A stretch of DNA of 11,548 nucleotides from a bacterium. GTDB lineage: Bacteria; Babelota; Babeliae; Babelales; RVW-14. Position numbers and translations under genes: made by a program. The notes under the pieces are model-generated. The model searched no databases. It worked only from the letters and a program-made list of their open reading frames with translations, and had not been told where the DNA came from. Location of the stretch: positions 1 to 11,548 of the forward strand of contig JAHFBR010000019.1 of the NCBI GenBank assembly GCA_023249955.1, read 5' to 3'. Of the stretch, positions 1-5,772 are shown one piece after another (position 1 is the first letter of the stretch; the number at the start of each line of letters is the position of its first letter).

Positions 1-469
1 CATAAACCTGTTCATATACTTTTCCGTTTCGAAAAACGGTCAGTTCAGGAACCTTTGAAAGTGCGTTAACAACCGAAACACCCACATCGTGCAAGCCACC
101 GGAATAGCGATAAGCCTCTTTTTCAAACTTACCACCGGCGTGCAGCTTGGTCATTACCACTTCGGCGGCTGATTTCTTTTCGGTTGGATGCATATCAACA
201 GGAATTCCTCGACCGTTATCTTCAACCGAGCATGAGCCGTCAATATGCAATGTCACCGCAATGGTGTTGCAATGTCCAGCCATAGCCTCGTCAATAGAGT
301 TGTCGACGACTTCATACACCAGGTGGTGTAGGCCGGCAATGCCGGTTGAGCCAATATACATAGCAGGGCGTTTTCTGACCGCCTCGAGCCCTTCAAGAAC
401 TTTAATGGCACTCGCACCATAGTCCTCACTGGCTTGCCTTCTTACGATATCTTTTTCCTTGTTATCCAT
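1..469 (-). CDS. gyrB: DNA gyrase subunit B, N-terminal part (cut by window edge)
   Basis: The reverse strand encodes the first 156 residues of a type IIA topoisomerase ATPase subunit; the rest lies off the left edge. The GHKL ATPase motifs are present: [10 protein letters not shown] with the presumed catalytic Glu53 and Asn57, DNGRGIP at 84-90, and LHAGGKF at 110-115 with a Lys. The ATP-lid region reads GGLHDVG (124-130) where the family usually has GGLHGVG. GyrB with GyrA introduces negative supercoils in the cytoplasm; the [15 protein letters not shown] and [16 protein letters not shown] stretches resemble GyrB more than ParE, although ParE cannot be fully excluded without the C-terminus. 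The ATG at 469 follows AGGGTG with good spacing; an ATG 4 nt upstream in another frame hits a stop at once. A strong sigma70-like promoter lies about 115 nt upstream. tadA is divergent. Confidence 0.95.
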   Translation of the reverse strand, partial: MDNKEKDIVRRQASEDYGASAIKVLEGLEAVRKRPAMYIGSTGIAGLHHLVYEVVDNSIDEAMAGHCNTIAVTLHIDGSCSVEDNGRGIPVDMHPTEKKSAAEVVMTKLHAGGKFEKEAYRYSGGLHDVGVSVVNALSKVPELTVFRNGKVYEQVY

Positions 470-584
470 GCATTCACCCTACAAAAAGTCGCACCCCGGG
501 GATGCAACTAACCAAAAAACTTTTCTGCGATCGATGGTTTAGTGTAATATAACCAACACCACAAAGGGAGAAATTCCCAAAAGT

Positions 585-613
585 AGTATAGCAGAGGCGT
601 AAAAACGTATCAA
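585..613 (-). promoter_or_regulatory. Sigma70-type promoter for gyrB
   Basis: On the minus strand TTGATA (608-613) is followed by exactly 17 nt and TATACT (585-590), close to the housekeeping consensus. Transcription would start near 578, giving gyrB a leader of roughly 110 nt. The leader contains GGGA/TCCC repeats (about 566-579), a GGTT/AACC dyad (about 537-554) and a CCCCGGGG palindrome at 494-501. Whether these fold or bind a regulator cannot be told from sequence alone. Confidence 0.7.
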
Positions 614-633
614 AACTCAATTGAAATGATGCC

Positions 634-1098
634 ATGATTGATAAAAAAAAGTACTTTATGGGCAAAGCCCTCCTCCAAGCACAAGCGGCTCTCAGGAATC
701 GTGAGGTTCCAATCGGAGCTGTTGTTGTTGATAAAAGTGGCACCATCATCGCTCGCGCTTACAATAAGATGGAGGCCAAGCGGTGTCAAACAGCCCACGC
801 CGAAGTCATTGCTATAGAAAAAGCATGTAAAAAAATAGACAATTGGAGATTGAATGGTTGTTGGATATATGTTACCCTTGAGCCTTGTTTGATGTGTATA
901 GGCCTCATTCAGCTTTCACGTCTTGAAGGAATTGTTTTTGGGGCTCGGTCCAATCTTTACGGAAGCGGGCTTAGCGAGGGTGCCAAGCGACCACCATACG
1001 CTCAACATTTAAAAATTGAAGGTGGTATTGAAGCAGAAGAAAGCGTTGCCCTTTTGCAACGTTTCTTTAAAACGGCAAGAAAAAGAGAGGAAGGATGA
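634..1098 (+). CDS. tadA: tRNA-specific adenosine deaminase TadA
   Basis: This 154-residue cytidine/adenosine deaminase-fold protein would convert wobble adenosine 34 to inosine in tRNA-Arg(ACG). The zinc site is visible as HAE (His55, catalytic Glu57) and PCLMC (Cys85, Cys88); REVPIGAVVV at 23-32 and Asn44 match the substrate-side core. Length and the C-terminal GG-I-EEES-LL-FF pattern are typical of TadA. The loop after the second Cys (FGARSNLYGSG) lacks the usual DPKAGA-like sequence. No clear Shine-Dalgarno precedes ATG 634, but the N-terminus aligns with other TadA proteins; the next ATG at 658 would remove part of helix 1. The stop overlaps the following ATG (ATGA), so the downstream DksA-like gene is probably translationally coupled. 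No clear plus-strand promoter was found; TGTAATAT near 543-550 is a weak candidate. Confidence 0.93.
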   Translation: MIDKKKYFMGKALLQAQAALRNREVPIGAVVVDKSGTIIARAYNKMEAKRCQTAHAEVIAIEKACKKIDNWRLNGCWIYVTLEPCLMCIGLIQLSRLEGIVFGARSNLYGSGLSEGAKRPPYAQHLKIEGGIEAEESVALLQRFFKTARKREEG

Positions 1099-1445
1099 CC
1101 GTGAAACAAAGGGCTGAATTTATAAGCAGCATCCGAAAACTTCTTTTGAAACGAAAAGCTGAAGTGGACAGCCAATTGGCAGAACAATCGCACGAAAAGT
1201 TGACAGATGGGATGGTACAAGATAGCGCCGACGAAGTATTGTCGCTCTCTATGGAAACCCTCCAGAATTCACTTCAGCGGTCTGAAATCGATGAACTTCA
1301 TCTGATGGAAGACGCGTTGGCACGTATCGACAAGGGCGAATATGGCATCTGCATCGATTGCAGTGACCCCATATCCGAAAAACGCTTAGAAAGCTTCCCT
1401 TATGCTGCCCGTTGCATTGTTTGTCAGGAAGCATTCGAACAGTAA
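1095..1445 (+). CDS. DksA/TraR-family zinc-finger transcription regulator
   Basis: This 116-residue protein has the DksA/TraR layout: an N-terminal helix (about 1-35), a tip segment DSADEV with Asp43 and Asp46, a second long helix (49-80), then the signature GEYGICIDC and a four-Cys zinc finger (Cys86, Cys89, Cys107, Cys110) containing EKRLE. DksA family members enter the RNA polymerase secondary channel and alter initiation, often with ppGpp. The tip DxxDxV resembles the DxxDxA motif that DksA uses near the active site. It is shorter than E. coli DksA (151 residues), lacking most of the N-terminal extension, so ppGpp dependence is uncertain. The start overlaps the tadA stop by 4 nt and GAGGAAGG just upstream serves as ribosome-binding site. 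tRNA-Thr begins 2 nt after the stop codon. Confidence 0.9.
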   Translation: MTVKQRAEFISSIRKLLLKRKAEVDSQLAEQSHEKLTDGMVQDSADEVLSLSMETLQNSLQRSEIDELHLMEDALARIDKGEYGICIDCSDPISEKRLESFPYAARCIVCQEAFEQ

Positions 1446-1447
1446 GT

Positions 1448-1520
<73 letters not shown>

Positions 1521-1522
<2 letters not shown>

Positions 1523-1574
1523 GCCTTCGCTCCTGCGGAGCTACGGCTGGGTAAACCAGCTGAATAGCGAAGGC
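1521..1574. repeat. Nested inverted repeat abutting the tRNA 3' end
   Basis: Two mutually exclusive foldings are visible. A 9-bp perfect pair joins GCCTTCGCT (1523-1531) to AGCGAAGGC (1566-1574) and encloses an inner hairpin GCTGG-GTAAA-CCAGC (1546-1560). Alternatively CAGCC-TTC-GCTCC (1521-1533) pairs with GGAGC-TAC-GGCTG (1537-1549) around loop TGC, with a 3x3 internal loop. The element begins right at the tRNA CCA end. It may be a processing signal, a dispersed palindromic repeat or part of a terminator; only the pairing itself is certain. Confidence 0.6.
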
Positions 1575-1599
1575 GGACCTACCCCCAAGGCCAAGCCCC

Positions 1600-1641
1600 A
1601 AGACACCGTCAAAAAACGTGTTCTTGCCGGTCTTTTTTGAC
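1600..1641 (+). terminator. Possible rho-independent terminator with alternative pairing
   Basis: AAGACAC (1600-1606) can pair with GGTCTT (1629-1634, one-base bulge), followed by an unbroken T run (1633-1638). The same arm can instead pair with GTGTTCTT (1618-1625). In addition GTCAAAAAA (1608-1616) is a perfect inverted copy of TTTTTTGAC (1633-1641). It could end the tadA-DksA-tRNA transcript before rpsI. Confidence 0.45.
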
Positions 1642-1694
1642 AAAAATGCGCCTGTGGGGTAATATTCTTCCTGTACTCTGAAAAGATACTTCAT

Positions 1695-1742
1695 TGTCGC
1701 CCGGTCCACCCTGCTACCTCGACAAAGGCAGGACCAGCGGCA
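1695..1742 (+). other. Irregular stem-loop upstream of rpsI
   Basis: TGTCGC (1695-1700) pairs with GCGGCA (1737-1742, one T-G pair), GGTC (1703-1706) with GACC (1732-1735) and CTGC (1711-1714) with GCAG (1728-1731), leaving a 13-nt loop and a CACC bulge. It ends just before the TATAAAAT box, so it would only be RNA if transcription comes from further upstream. Confidence 0.4.
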
Positions 1743-1793
1743 CTGTATAAAATCATGGTGATCGAGGGGTAACTCGTTTGGGTTTACATAGAT

Positions 1794-2195
1794 ATGAACA
1801 AATCTGGAATTTCTTCTGTTGGCCAAGGCACTGGCCGTCGCAAATCTTCAGTTGCCCGTGTATGGCTTAAGCCAGGAACTGGCAAAGTTGAAGTCAATGG
1901 CATTAACTATAAAGATTACTTCGGTACTGAAGCTGCGCGAACCGCGGTAACATTGCCCTTCAAAATCTGTGGTTCAAAGTCATTTGACGCAAAAGTAAGC
2001 GTTACCGGTGGCGGATTCGTTGGCCAGTCTGACGCTATCAAGCTTGGTATCGCACGCGCACTTCTTGATACCAATGAGTCTCTTAAAGCAGTTCTGAGAG
2101 AAAACGACCTCTTGACCGTTGATTCACGCATTAAAGAGCGTAAAAAATACGGCCAAAAAGGCGCTCGTCGTCGTTTCCAATTTGTAAAACGCTAA
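1794..2195 (+). CDS. rpsI: 30S ribosomal protein S9
   Basis: A 133-residue S9: TGRRKSSVARVWLKPG near the N-terminus, GGGFVGQSDAIKLGIARAL in the middle, and the basic tail ending FQFVKR, which in other bacteria reaches the P-site tRNA of the small subunit. Length is normal. Start ATG 1794 gives the expected N-terminus, though the ribosome-binding site is poor (only GGG about 10 nt upstream). In most bacteria rpsI directly follows rplM (L13); here the upstream sequence is tRNA-Thr plus 271 nt of non-coding DNA, so the pair is split. glmS follows after 62 nt without an obvious terminator and may be co-transcribed. Confidence 0.97.
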   Translation: MNKSGISSVGQGTGRRKSSVARVWLKPGTGKVEVNGINYKDYFGTEAARTAVTLPFKICGSKSFDAKVSVTGGGFVGQSDAIKLGIARALLDTNESLKAVLRENDLLTVDSRIKERKKYGQKGARRRFQFVKR

Positions 2196-2257
2196 TCGTT
2201 TTATCGTTGAAAACACTGCATTATTATATCAAGAGACTTTTTTTGAAGAGCAATTAG

Positions 2258-4174
2258 ATGTGTGGAATTATAGCTTACATCGGAAAGAGGCTCTGTCGAA
2301 ACATTGTACTTGAGGGGCTATCGCGCCTTGAGTATCGTGGTTACGATTCTGCTGGCTTTGTGTGCATTGATAACAATCATAAGCACTTGAGTTTTCACAA
2401 AGAGGCTGGTGGAATTGCGCCCGTACAGCGGCTTTCTGAAGCAGTCAAGTTTGACGGCTACGCCGGCATGGGACACACCCGATGGGCAACCCACGGCATT
2501 GTCGATCAACGCAACGCACATCCGCATTTTAACTGCAAAAAAAGCATCGCAGTGGTTCACAACGGTATTGTCGAAAGCTATGAGGAGCTTCGCCAGGAGC
2601 TGATTCATCGCGGACACGTGTTTAGTTCAACAACAGACACAGAAGTCGTTGCACATCTTTTAAGCGACCTTATCGATCACCACAGCGACTTGAAGTCTGC
2701 TCTGCTTGATCTGACTAAACACATTCGAGGGGCATACGCCTTTATTTTTCTTGTCGAGCAATATCCAGAAACGTTAATTGTGGTCAGACATCGCTCACCA
2801 ATGGTTGTTGGCTTGGGGGATGGAGAAAACTTTGTTGCATCTGATTTTATCGCGTTTTCAGACAAAACCAATAAGGTTGTGTTTTTGCCAGATGACAGCA
2901 TCGCGCTGCTTTCTAAAGATGCGTTGGAGCTTTATTCATTTGAGGGCAAAGCACTGCCTTACAGCCCACAGCAAATTGACCAGACGTACTCTGATATTGA
3001 TAAAGACGGCTTTGAACATTTCATGCTCAAAGAGATTTACGAGCAAAAACGGGCTATCAATCGCACCATCGCCTTCTGCAAAGTTATTGGTAGTTATAAC
3101 GACGAGGTCGGCAATCCAAGCAGCGACATCACGCTGCAGCCTCATCCGGCCACAGAATACAATGACTCGGTATGGCGCCAAATAGGCCTGACCAAAGATA
3201 AGGTCAAAAACCTACGCTATATCAATATTATCAGCGCTGGCACATCGTGGCACGCATCAAGAATTGCACAGTTTTTCTTCGAGCATCTTTGTGGCATTCC
3301 AACACGTGTTTACTTGGCGTCAGAGTTCCGCTACATGCCGTTCTTTACCGAACCAAACAGCATTTACATCATGGTTTCGCAATCTGGCGAGACTGCCGAC
3401 ACCTTGGAAGCACTCAGGCTGATCAACTCACTTGAGCAGCATACCATCGCCATTACCAACGTTGCTTCAAGCACTATGGTCCGCGAGGCCAGTGGGTTTT
3501 TGCCAATGCAGGCAGGACCAGAAATTTCGGTTGCTTCGACCAAAGCATTTTCAACACAAGTTGCAACTATGTACTGGCTTGCCAACCGCATGGCGCTTGA
3601 ACGCGGCACCATAACCGCAGAACAAATGCACACCTCTGAAGAGGATCTTTTTATCGCTGCCGAGATTTTGGAAGCGTCCATTGAAATTTATAAATTTAAG
3701 ATCATGCAGGAGCTGGCACCGCGTTATGCCCGATACGATCGCTTCATCTTTTTGGGCAGGCACGTGAGCTATCCATTTGCCATGGAGGCTGCACTGAAGC
3801 TCAAAGAGATCTCTTATATTTTCGCACAGTGCTACCCAGCCGGTGAACTCAAGCATGGTCCGATTGCCTTGATTGATGAAAAAACACCAGCGGTGCTTTT
3901 TTCTGTGCTTGATGAGCTGATCTATCGCAAACTTGTTTCTAATGCTCAGTCTGTTAAAGCTCGCAAGGGGCACTTGATTGTCTTTGCCTTTGAGGGACAG
4001 CACGAGCTGATTGACATTGCCGACTGCGCGTTTATTCTTCCACGCGTTGCGCCACTGCTGGCTCCACTTGCAATGGCCGGGCTCATGCAATTTTTTGTGT
4101 ATCACATCACGCGCCAGTTGGGCTTGCCGATTGATAAGCCGAGAAACCTGGCAAAGTCGGTCACCGTCGAGTAA
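2258..4174 (+). CDS. glmS: Glutamine--fructose-6-phosphate aminotransferase (isomerizing)
   Basis: This makes glucosamine-6-phosphate from fructose-6-phosphate and glutamine in the cytoplasm, feeding UDP-GlcNAc and so MurA and lipid A synthesis. The N-terminal glutaminase starts MCGIIAYIG with nucleophile Cys2 and shows GHTRWATHG (72-80), HNG (101-103) and TTDTEV (125-130). Two SIS sugar-isomerase domains follow, with SAGTSWHA (326-333, usually CGTS), SQSGETADT (374-382), STKAF (427-431), LKLKEISY (513-520) and the AGELKHGPIAL stretch with His533. The end KPRNLAKSVTVE is the canonical C-terminus. At 638 residues it is somewhat longer than the usual 609 or so, partly from a longer linker around 275-318. 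GAAGAG lies 8 nt before the ATG. No glmS ribozyme fits in the 62-nt upstream gap. Confidence 0.97.
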   Translation: MCGIIAYIGKRLCRNIVLEGLSRLEYRGYDSAGFVCIDNNHKHLSFHKEAGGIAPVQRLSEAVKFDGYAGMGHTRWATHGIVDQRNAHPHFNCKKSIAVVHNGIVESYEELRQELIHRGHVFSSTTDTEVVAHLLSDLIDHHSDLKSALLDLTKHIRGAYAFIFLVEQYPETLIVVRHRSPMVVGLGDGENFVASDFIAFSDKTNKVVFLPDDSIALLSKDALELYSFEGKALPYSPQQIDQTYSDIDKDGFEHFMLKEIYEQKRAINRTIAFCKVIGSYNDEVGNPSSDITLQPHPATEYNDSVWRQIGLTKDKVKNLRYINIISAGTSWHASRIAQFFFEHLCGIPTRVYLASEFRYMPFFTEPNSIYIMVSQSGETADTLEALRLINSLEQHTIAITNVASSTMVREASGFLPMQAGPEISVASTKAFSTQVATMYWLANRMALERGTITAEQMHTSEEDLFIAAEILEASIEIYKFKIMQELAPRYARYDRFIFLGRHVSYPFAMEAALKLKEISYIFAQCYPAGELKHGPIALIDEKTPAVLFSVLDELIYRKLVSNAQSVKARKGHLIVFAFEGQHELIDIADCAFILPRVAPLLAPLAMAGLMQFFVYHITRQLGLPIDKPRNLAKSVTVE

Positions 4175-4236
4175 ACAGCAAGAAACTTGCGTTGCTACAA
4201 AACGCTGGCTAGACTTGAAGCATGAGGCACATAATC

Positions 4237-4305
4237 ATGAAAAACTTTCTTATCATCAACACTCCCATGGCCGCAGGCCTTCACGTTACCCCCCGCGAGG
4301 GGTAA
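4237..4305 (+). CDS. Possible 22-residue leader peptide or small ORF
   Basis: An ATG preceded by GAGG (4224-4227) at 9-nt spacing opens a 22-codon frame starting MKNFLIINTPM and ending THR-PRO-ARG-GLU-GLY-like (TPREG) before TAA. The last codons and the stop form the 3' part of the hairpin at 4286-4305, so translation would disrupt that hairpin. That arrangement resembles attenuation leaders, but the peptide has only two prolines and no run of a regulatory residue. It could equally be chance or a gene remnant. No family is recognised. Confidence 0.3.
   Translation: MKNFLIINTPMAAGLHVTPREG
4286..4305 (+). terminator. GC-rich hairpin, possible terminator or attenuator
   Basis: TTACCCC (4286-4292) pairs perfectly with GGGGTAA (4299-4305) around a 6-nt loop. 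It is followed by an A run, CCC and then TTTTCTATTTTT, so the T-rich tract begins about 8 nt late for a classic terminator. A competing short hairpin GGG (4300-4302) with CCC (4310-4312) sits directly before TTTT. It could separate glmS from the symporter gene. Confidence 0.4.
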
Positions 4306-4365
4306 AAAACCCTTTTCTATTTTTGTCGCAACCAATCTTTTCATCATTACCAAAAAGAGATTTTT

Positions 4366-5772
4366 ATGAATTTTGAAGTAATTATCGCCTTTGGGCTTTA
4401 TTTTTCTGTCTTGGGAGCCATCGGCTTCTTTGCTTATCGCAAAAGCAGACAGGCTGCCGATTTTGTCTTGGGTTCACGCTCACTCAGTTACTGGGTAACC
4501 GCCCTTGCGGCACACGCCAGCGATATGAGCGGCTGGCTTTTTATGGGCTTTCCTGCAGCAGTTTATACTCAAGGGTTAATTCAAGCCTGGACGGCGGTTG
4601 GTCTGACATTTTTTATGTTCTTAAACTGGAAATTTGTTGCACCTAAACTCAGAACATTAACTGAAAAATACAAAAGCTCCACGCTTTCAACATTTTTTGA
4701 AGAACGGTTTGGCGACGCTTCTGGACGCGTGCGCATCATCAGCGCTCTTTTTTGTTTAATATTTTTTACGTTTTATATCTCTGCCGGCTTTGTCACGCTG
4801 GGACACCTGTTTGAATCGATCTTTGGCATCAGTTACAACGTGGGTCTCATGATTGGCTCGCTGGTTATTTTTTATATCTTGCTGGGCGGCTACCTGTCCA
4901 TTGCATGGGTCGACTTCTTCCAAGGCATCTTTTTGCTGGGCATGATCATCTTAGTCCCATCAGTTGCCTTTTTTCATACTAAGGGCATTAGTCATATCGT
5001 TGCCGCCGCACATGTAAATAAGATCTCGTTGGATTTTTGGCCTCAATCATTGATGCATTTTATCAACATTGTGCTGCTCGCTGCCGGATGGGGTTTGGGC
5101 TATTTTGGCCAGCCACATATTGTTACCAAATTTATGGGCATTCGCGATGTCAAAGAGACCAACAAAGCACAGTATGTTGGCTTAACCTGGCAGTGCATCA
5201 CGCTTGCTGCCGCCATTTGCGTTGGCTTGGTGGGCATTGCATTTTTTCCAGCGGGGCTTGAAAATAACGAGCTCATCTTTGTTGCCATGACCAAAAGCCT
5301 CTTCTCACCCTTCTTTGCTGGCATTATTTTGTGCGCAATTCTTGCGTCAGCCATCAATGTCATCGGCGCACAGGTCCTTGCATCAGCATCAATTCTTGCT
5401 GAAGATTTTTATAAAAGATTCACACAAAACCAGGCTCACATGCGTCGACGCGTTCAATGGGCATCACACATCAGCGTGGTAGTCATTTGCGTTTTGGCAC
5501 TTGGCTATGCGTTATGCAACAACCAAAAAACAATTTATGATCTGGTGCATTATGCCTGGACTGGCCTTGGTTGTTCTTTTGGACCACTGGTGCTTGTTGC
5601 CTTGCATTCCAAAATGCGCAACGCCTATGCTGCACTTGCTGGAATTGTCACCGGCGGCCTGATCGCTGGCCTTTTGCCATGGCTTGGATACTCTATCTCT
5701 CATACCATGATTTTGGGCTTTGTTATGGGACTGGTTAGCATTGGGCTGGTTAACATATTAACTCGGAAATAG
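4366..5772 (+). CDS. putP: Sodium/solute symporter, PutP (proline) type
   Basis: A 468-residue, strongly hydrophobic protein with the SSS-family pattern of about 12-13 membrane helices. Closest by eye to E. coli PutP: LGSRSLSYWVTALAAHASDMSGWL (32-58), LNWKFVAPKLR, FFEERF, WGLGYFGQPHIV (242-253), ASILAEDFYK and YAWTGLGCSFGP. Residues equivalent to PutP Asp55, Ser57, Trp244, Tyr248 and Pro252 are kept as Asp53, Ser55, Trp242, Tyr246 and Pro250, and Tyr137 matches Tyr140, so proline is the likely substrate. The helix-8 Na2-site pair Ser340-Thr341 is instead Asn331-Val332, so sodium coupling may differ. Start ATG 4366 follows AAAGAGA. The 3' end overlaps convergent radA by 15 nt. It would import proline as nutrient or osmolyte across the inner membrane. 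Confidence 0.88.
   Translation: MNFEVIIAFGLYFSVLGAIGFFAYRKSRQAADFVLGSRSLSYWVTALAAHASDMSGWLFMGFPAAVYTQGLIQAWTAVGLTFFMFLNWKFVAPKLRTLTEKYKSSTLSTFFEERFGDASGRVRIISALFCLIFFTFYISAGFVTLGHLFESIFGISYNVGLMIGSLVIFYILLGGYLSIAWVDFFQGIFLLGMIILVPSVAFFHTKGISHIVAAAHVNKISLDFWPQSLMHFINIVLLAAGWGLGYFGQPHIVTKFMGIRDVKETNKAQYVGLTWQCITLAAAICVGLVGIAFFPAGLENNELIFVAMTKSLFSPFFAGIILCAILASAINVIGAQVLASASILAEDFYKRFTQNQAHMRRRVQWASHISVVVICVLALGYALCNNQKTIYDLVHYAWTGLGCSFGPLVLVALHSKMRNAYAALAGIVTGGLIAGLLPWLGYSISHTMILGFVMGLVSIGLVNILTRK

Larger units (their letters stand above)
1523..1793. other. Structured non-coding interval between tRNA-Thr and rpsI
   Basis: No convincing coding region lies in these 271 nt; a minus-strand open frame across them runs antisense through the tRNA and is rejected. 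In order the interval holds the nested inverted repeat, a terminator-like hairpin with a T run (about 1600-1641), a possible long-range pair TACCCC (1580-1585) with GGGGTA (1656-1661), an irregular stem-loop (1695-1742), a TATAAAAT box at 1746-1753 and a small CGAG/CTCG dyad around GGGGTAA (1763-1776). The TATAAAAT could be a -10 for rpsI, but no good -35 is properly spaced. No match to tmRNA, SRP RNA or RNase P was recognised. Confidence 0.6.
4175..4365. other. Leader-like interval between glmS and the symporter gene
   Basis: These 191 nt contain a GCAAG-AAA-CTTGC hairpin just after glmS (4179-4191), a weak promoter-like pair TTGCGT (4187-4192) and TAGACT (4210-4215) with 17-nt spacing, a short ORF with ribosome-binding site (4237-4305), a GGCC-GCA-GGCC dyad (4269-4279), and the GC-rich hairpin at 4286-4305. 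Nothing else was recognised. Confidence 0.5.

Noticed and set aside
147..422. Plus-strand open frame of 91 codons opposite gyrB
   Set aside because: Antisense to the conserved gyrase ATPase domain.
1523..1793. tmRNA, SRP RNA or RNase P RNA downstream of tRNA-Thr
   Set aside because: Conserved core sequences of these RNAs were looked for on both strands and not found.
2207..2230. Promoter for glmS (TTGAAA with TATTAT-like box)
   Set aside because: The spacing is about 9-12 nt, far from the required 16-18.
2196..2257. glmS ribozyme or riboswitch upstream of glmS
   Set aside because: Only 62 nt are available and none of the ribozyme core was seen.
2778..3185. Plus-strand open frame of 135 codons inside glmS
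   Set aside because: Out-of-frame shadow of glmS with no protein-like features.
3551..4105. Minus-strand open frame of 184 codons inside glmS
   Set aside because: Fully antisense to a well-conserved gene; no recognisable motif or ribosome-binding site.
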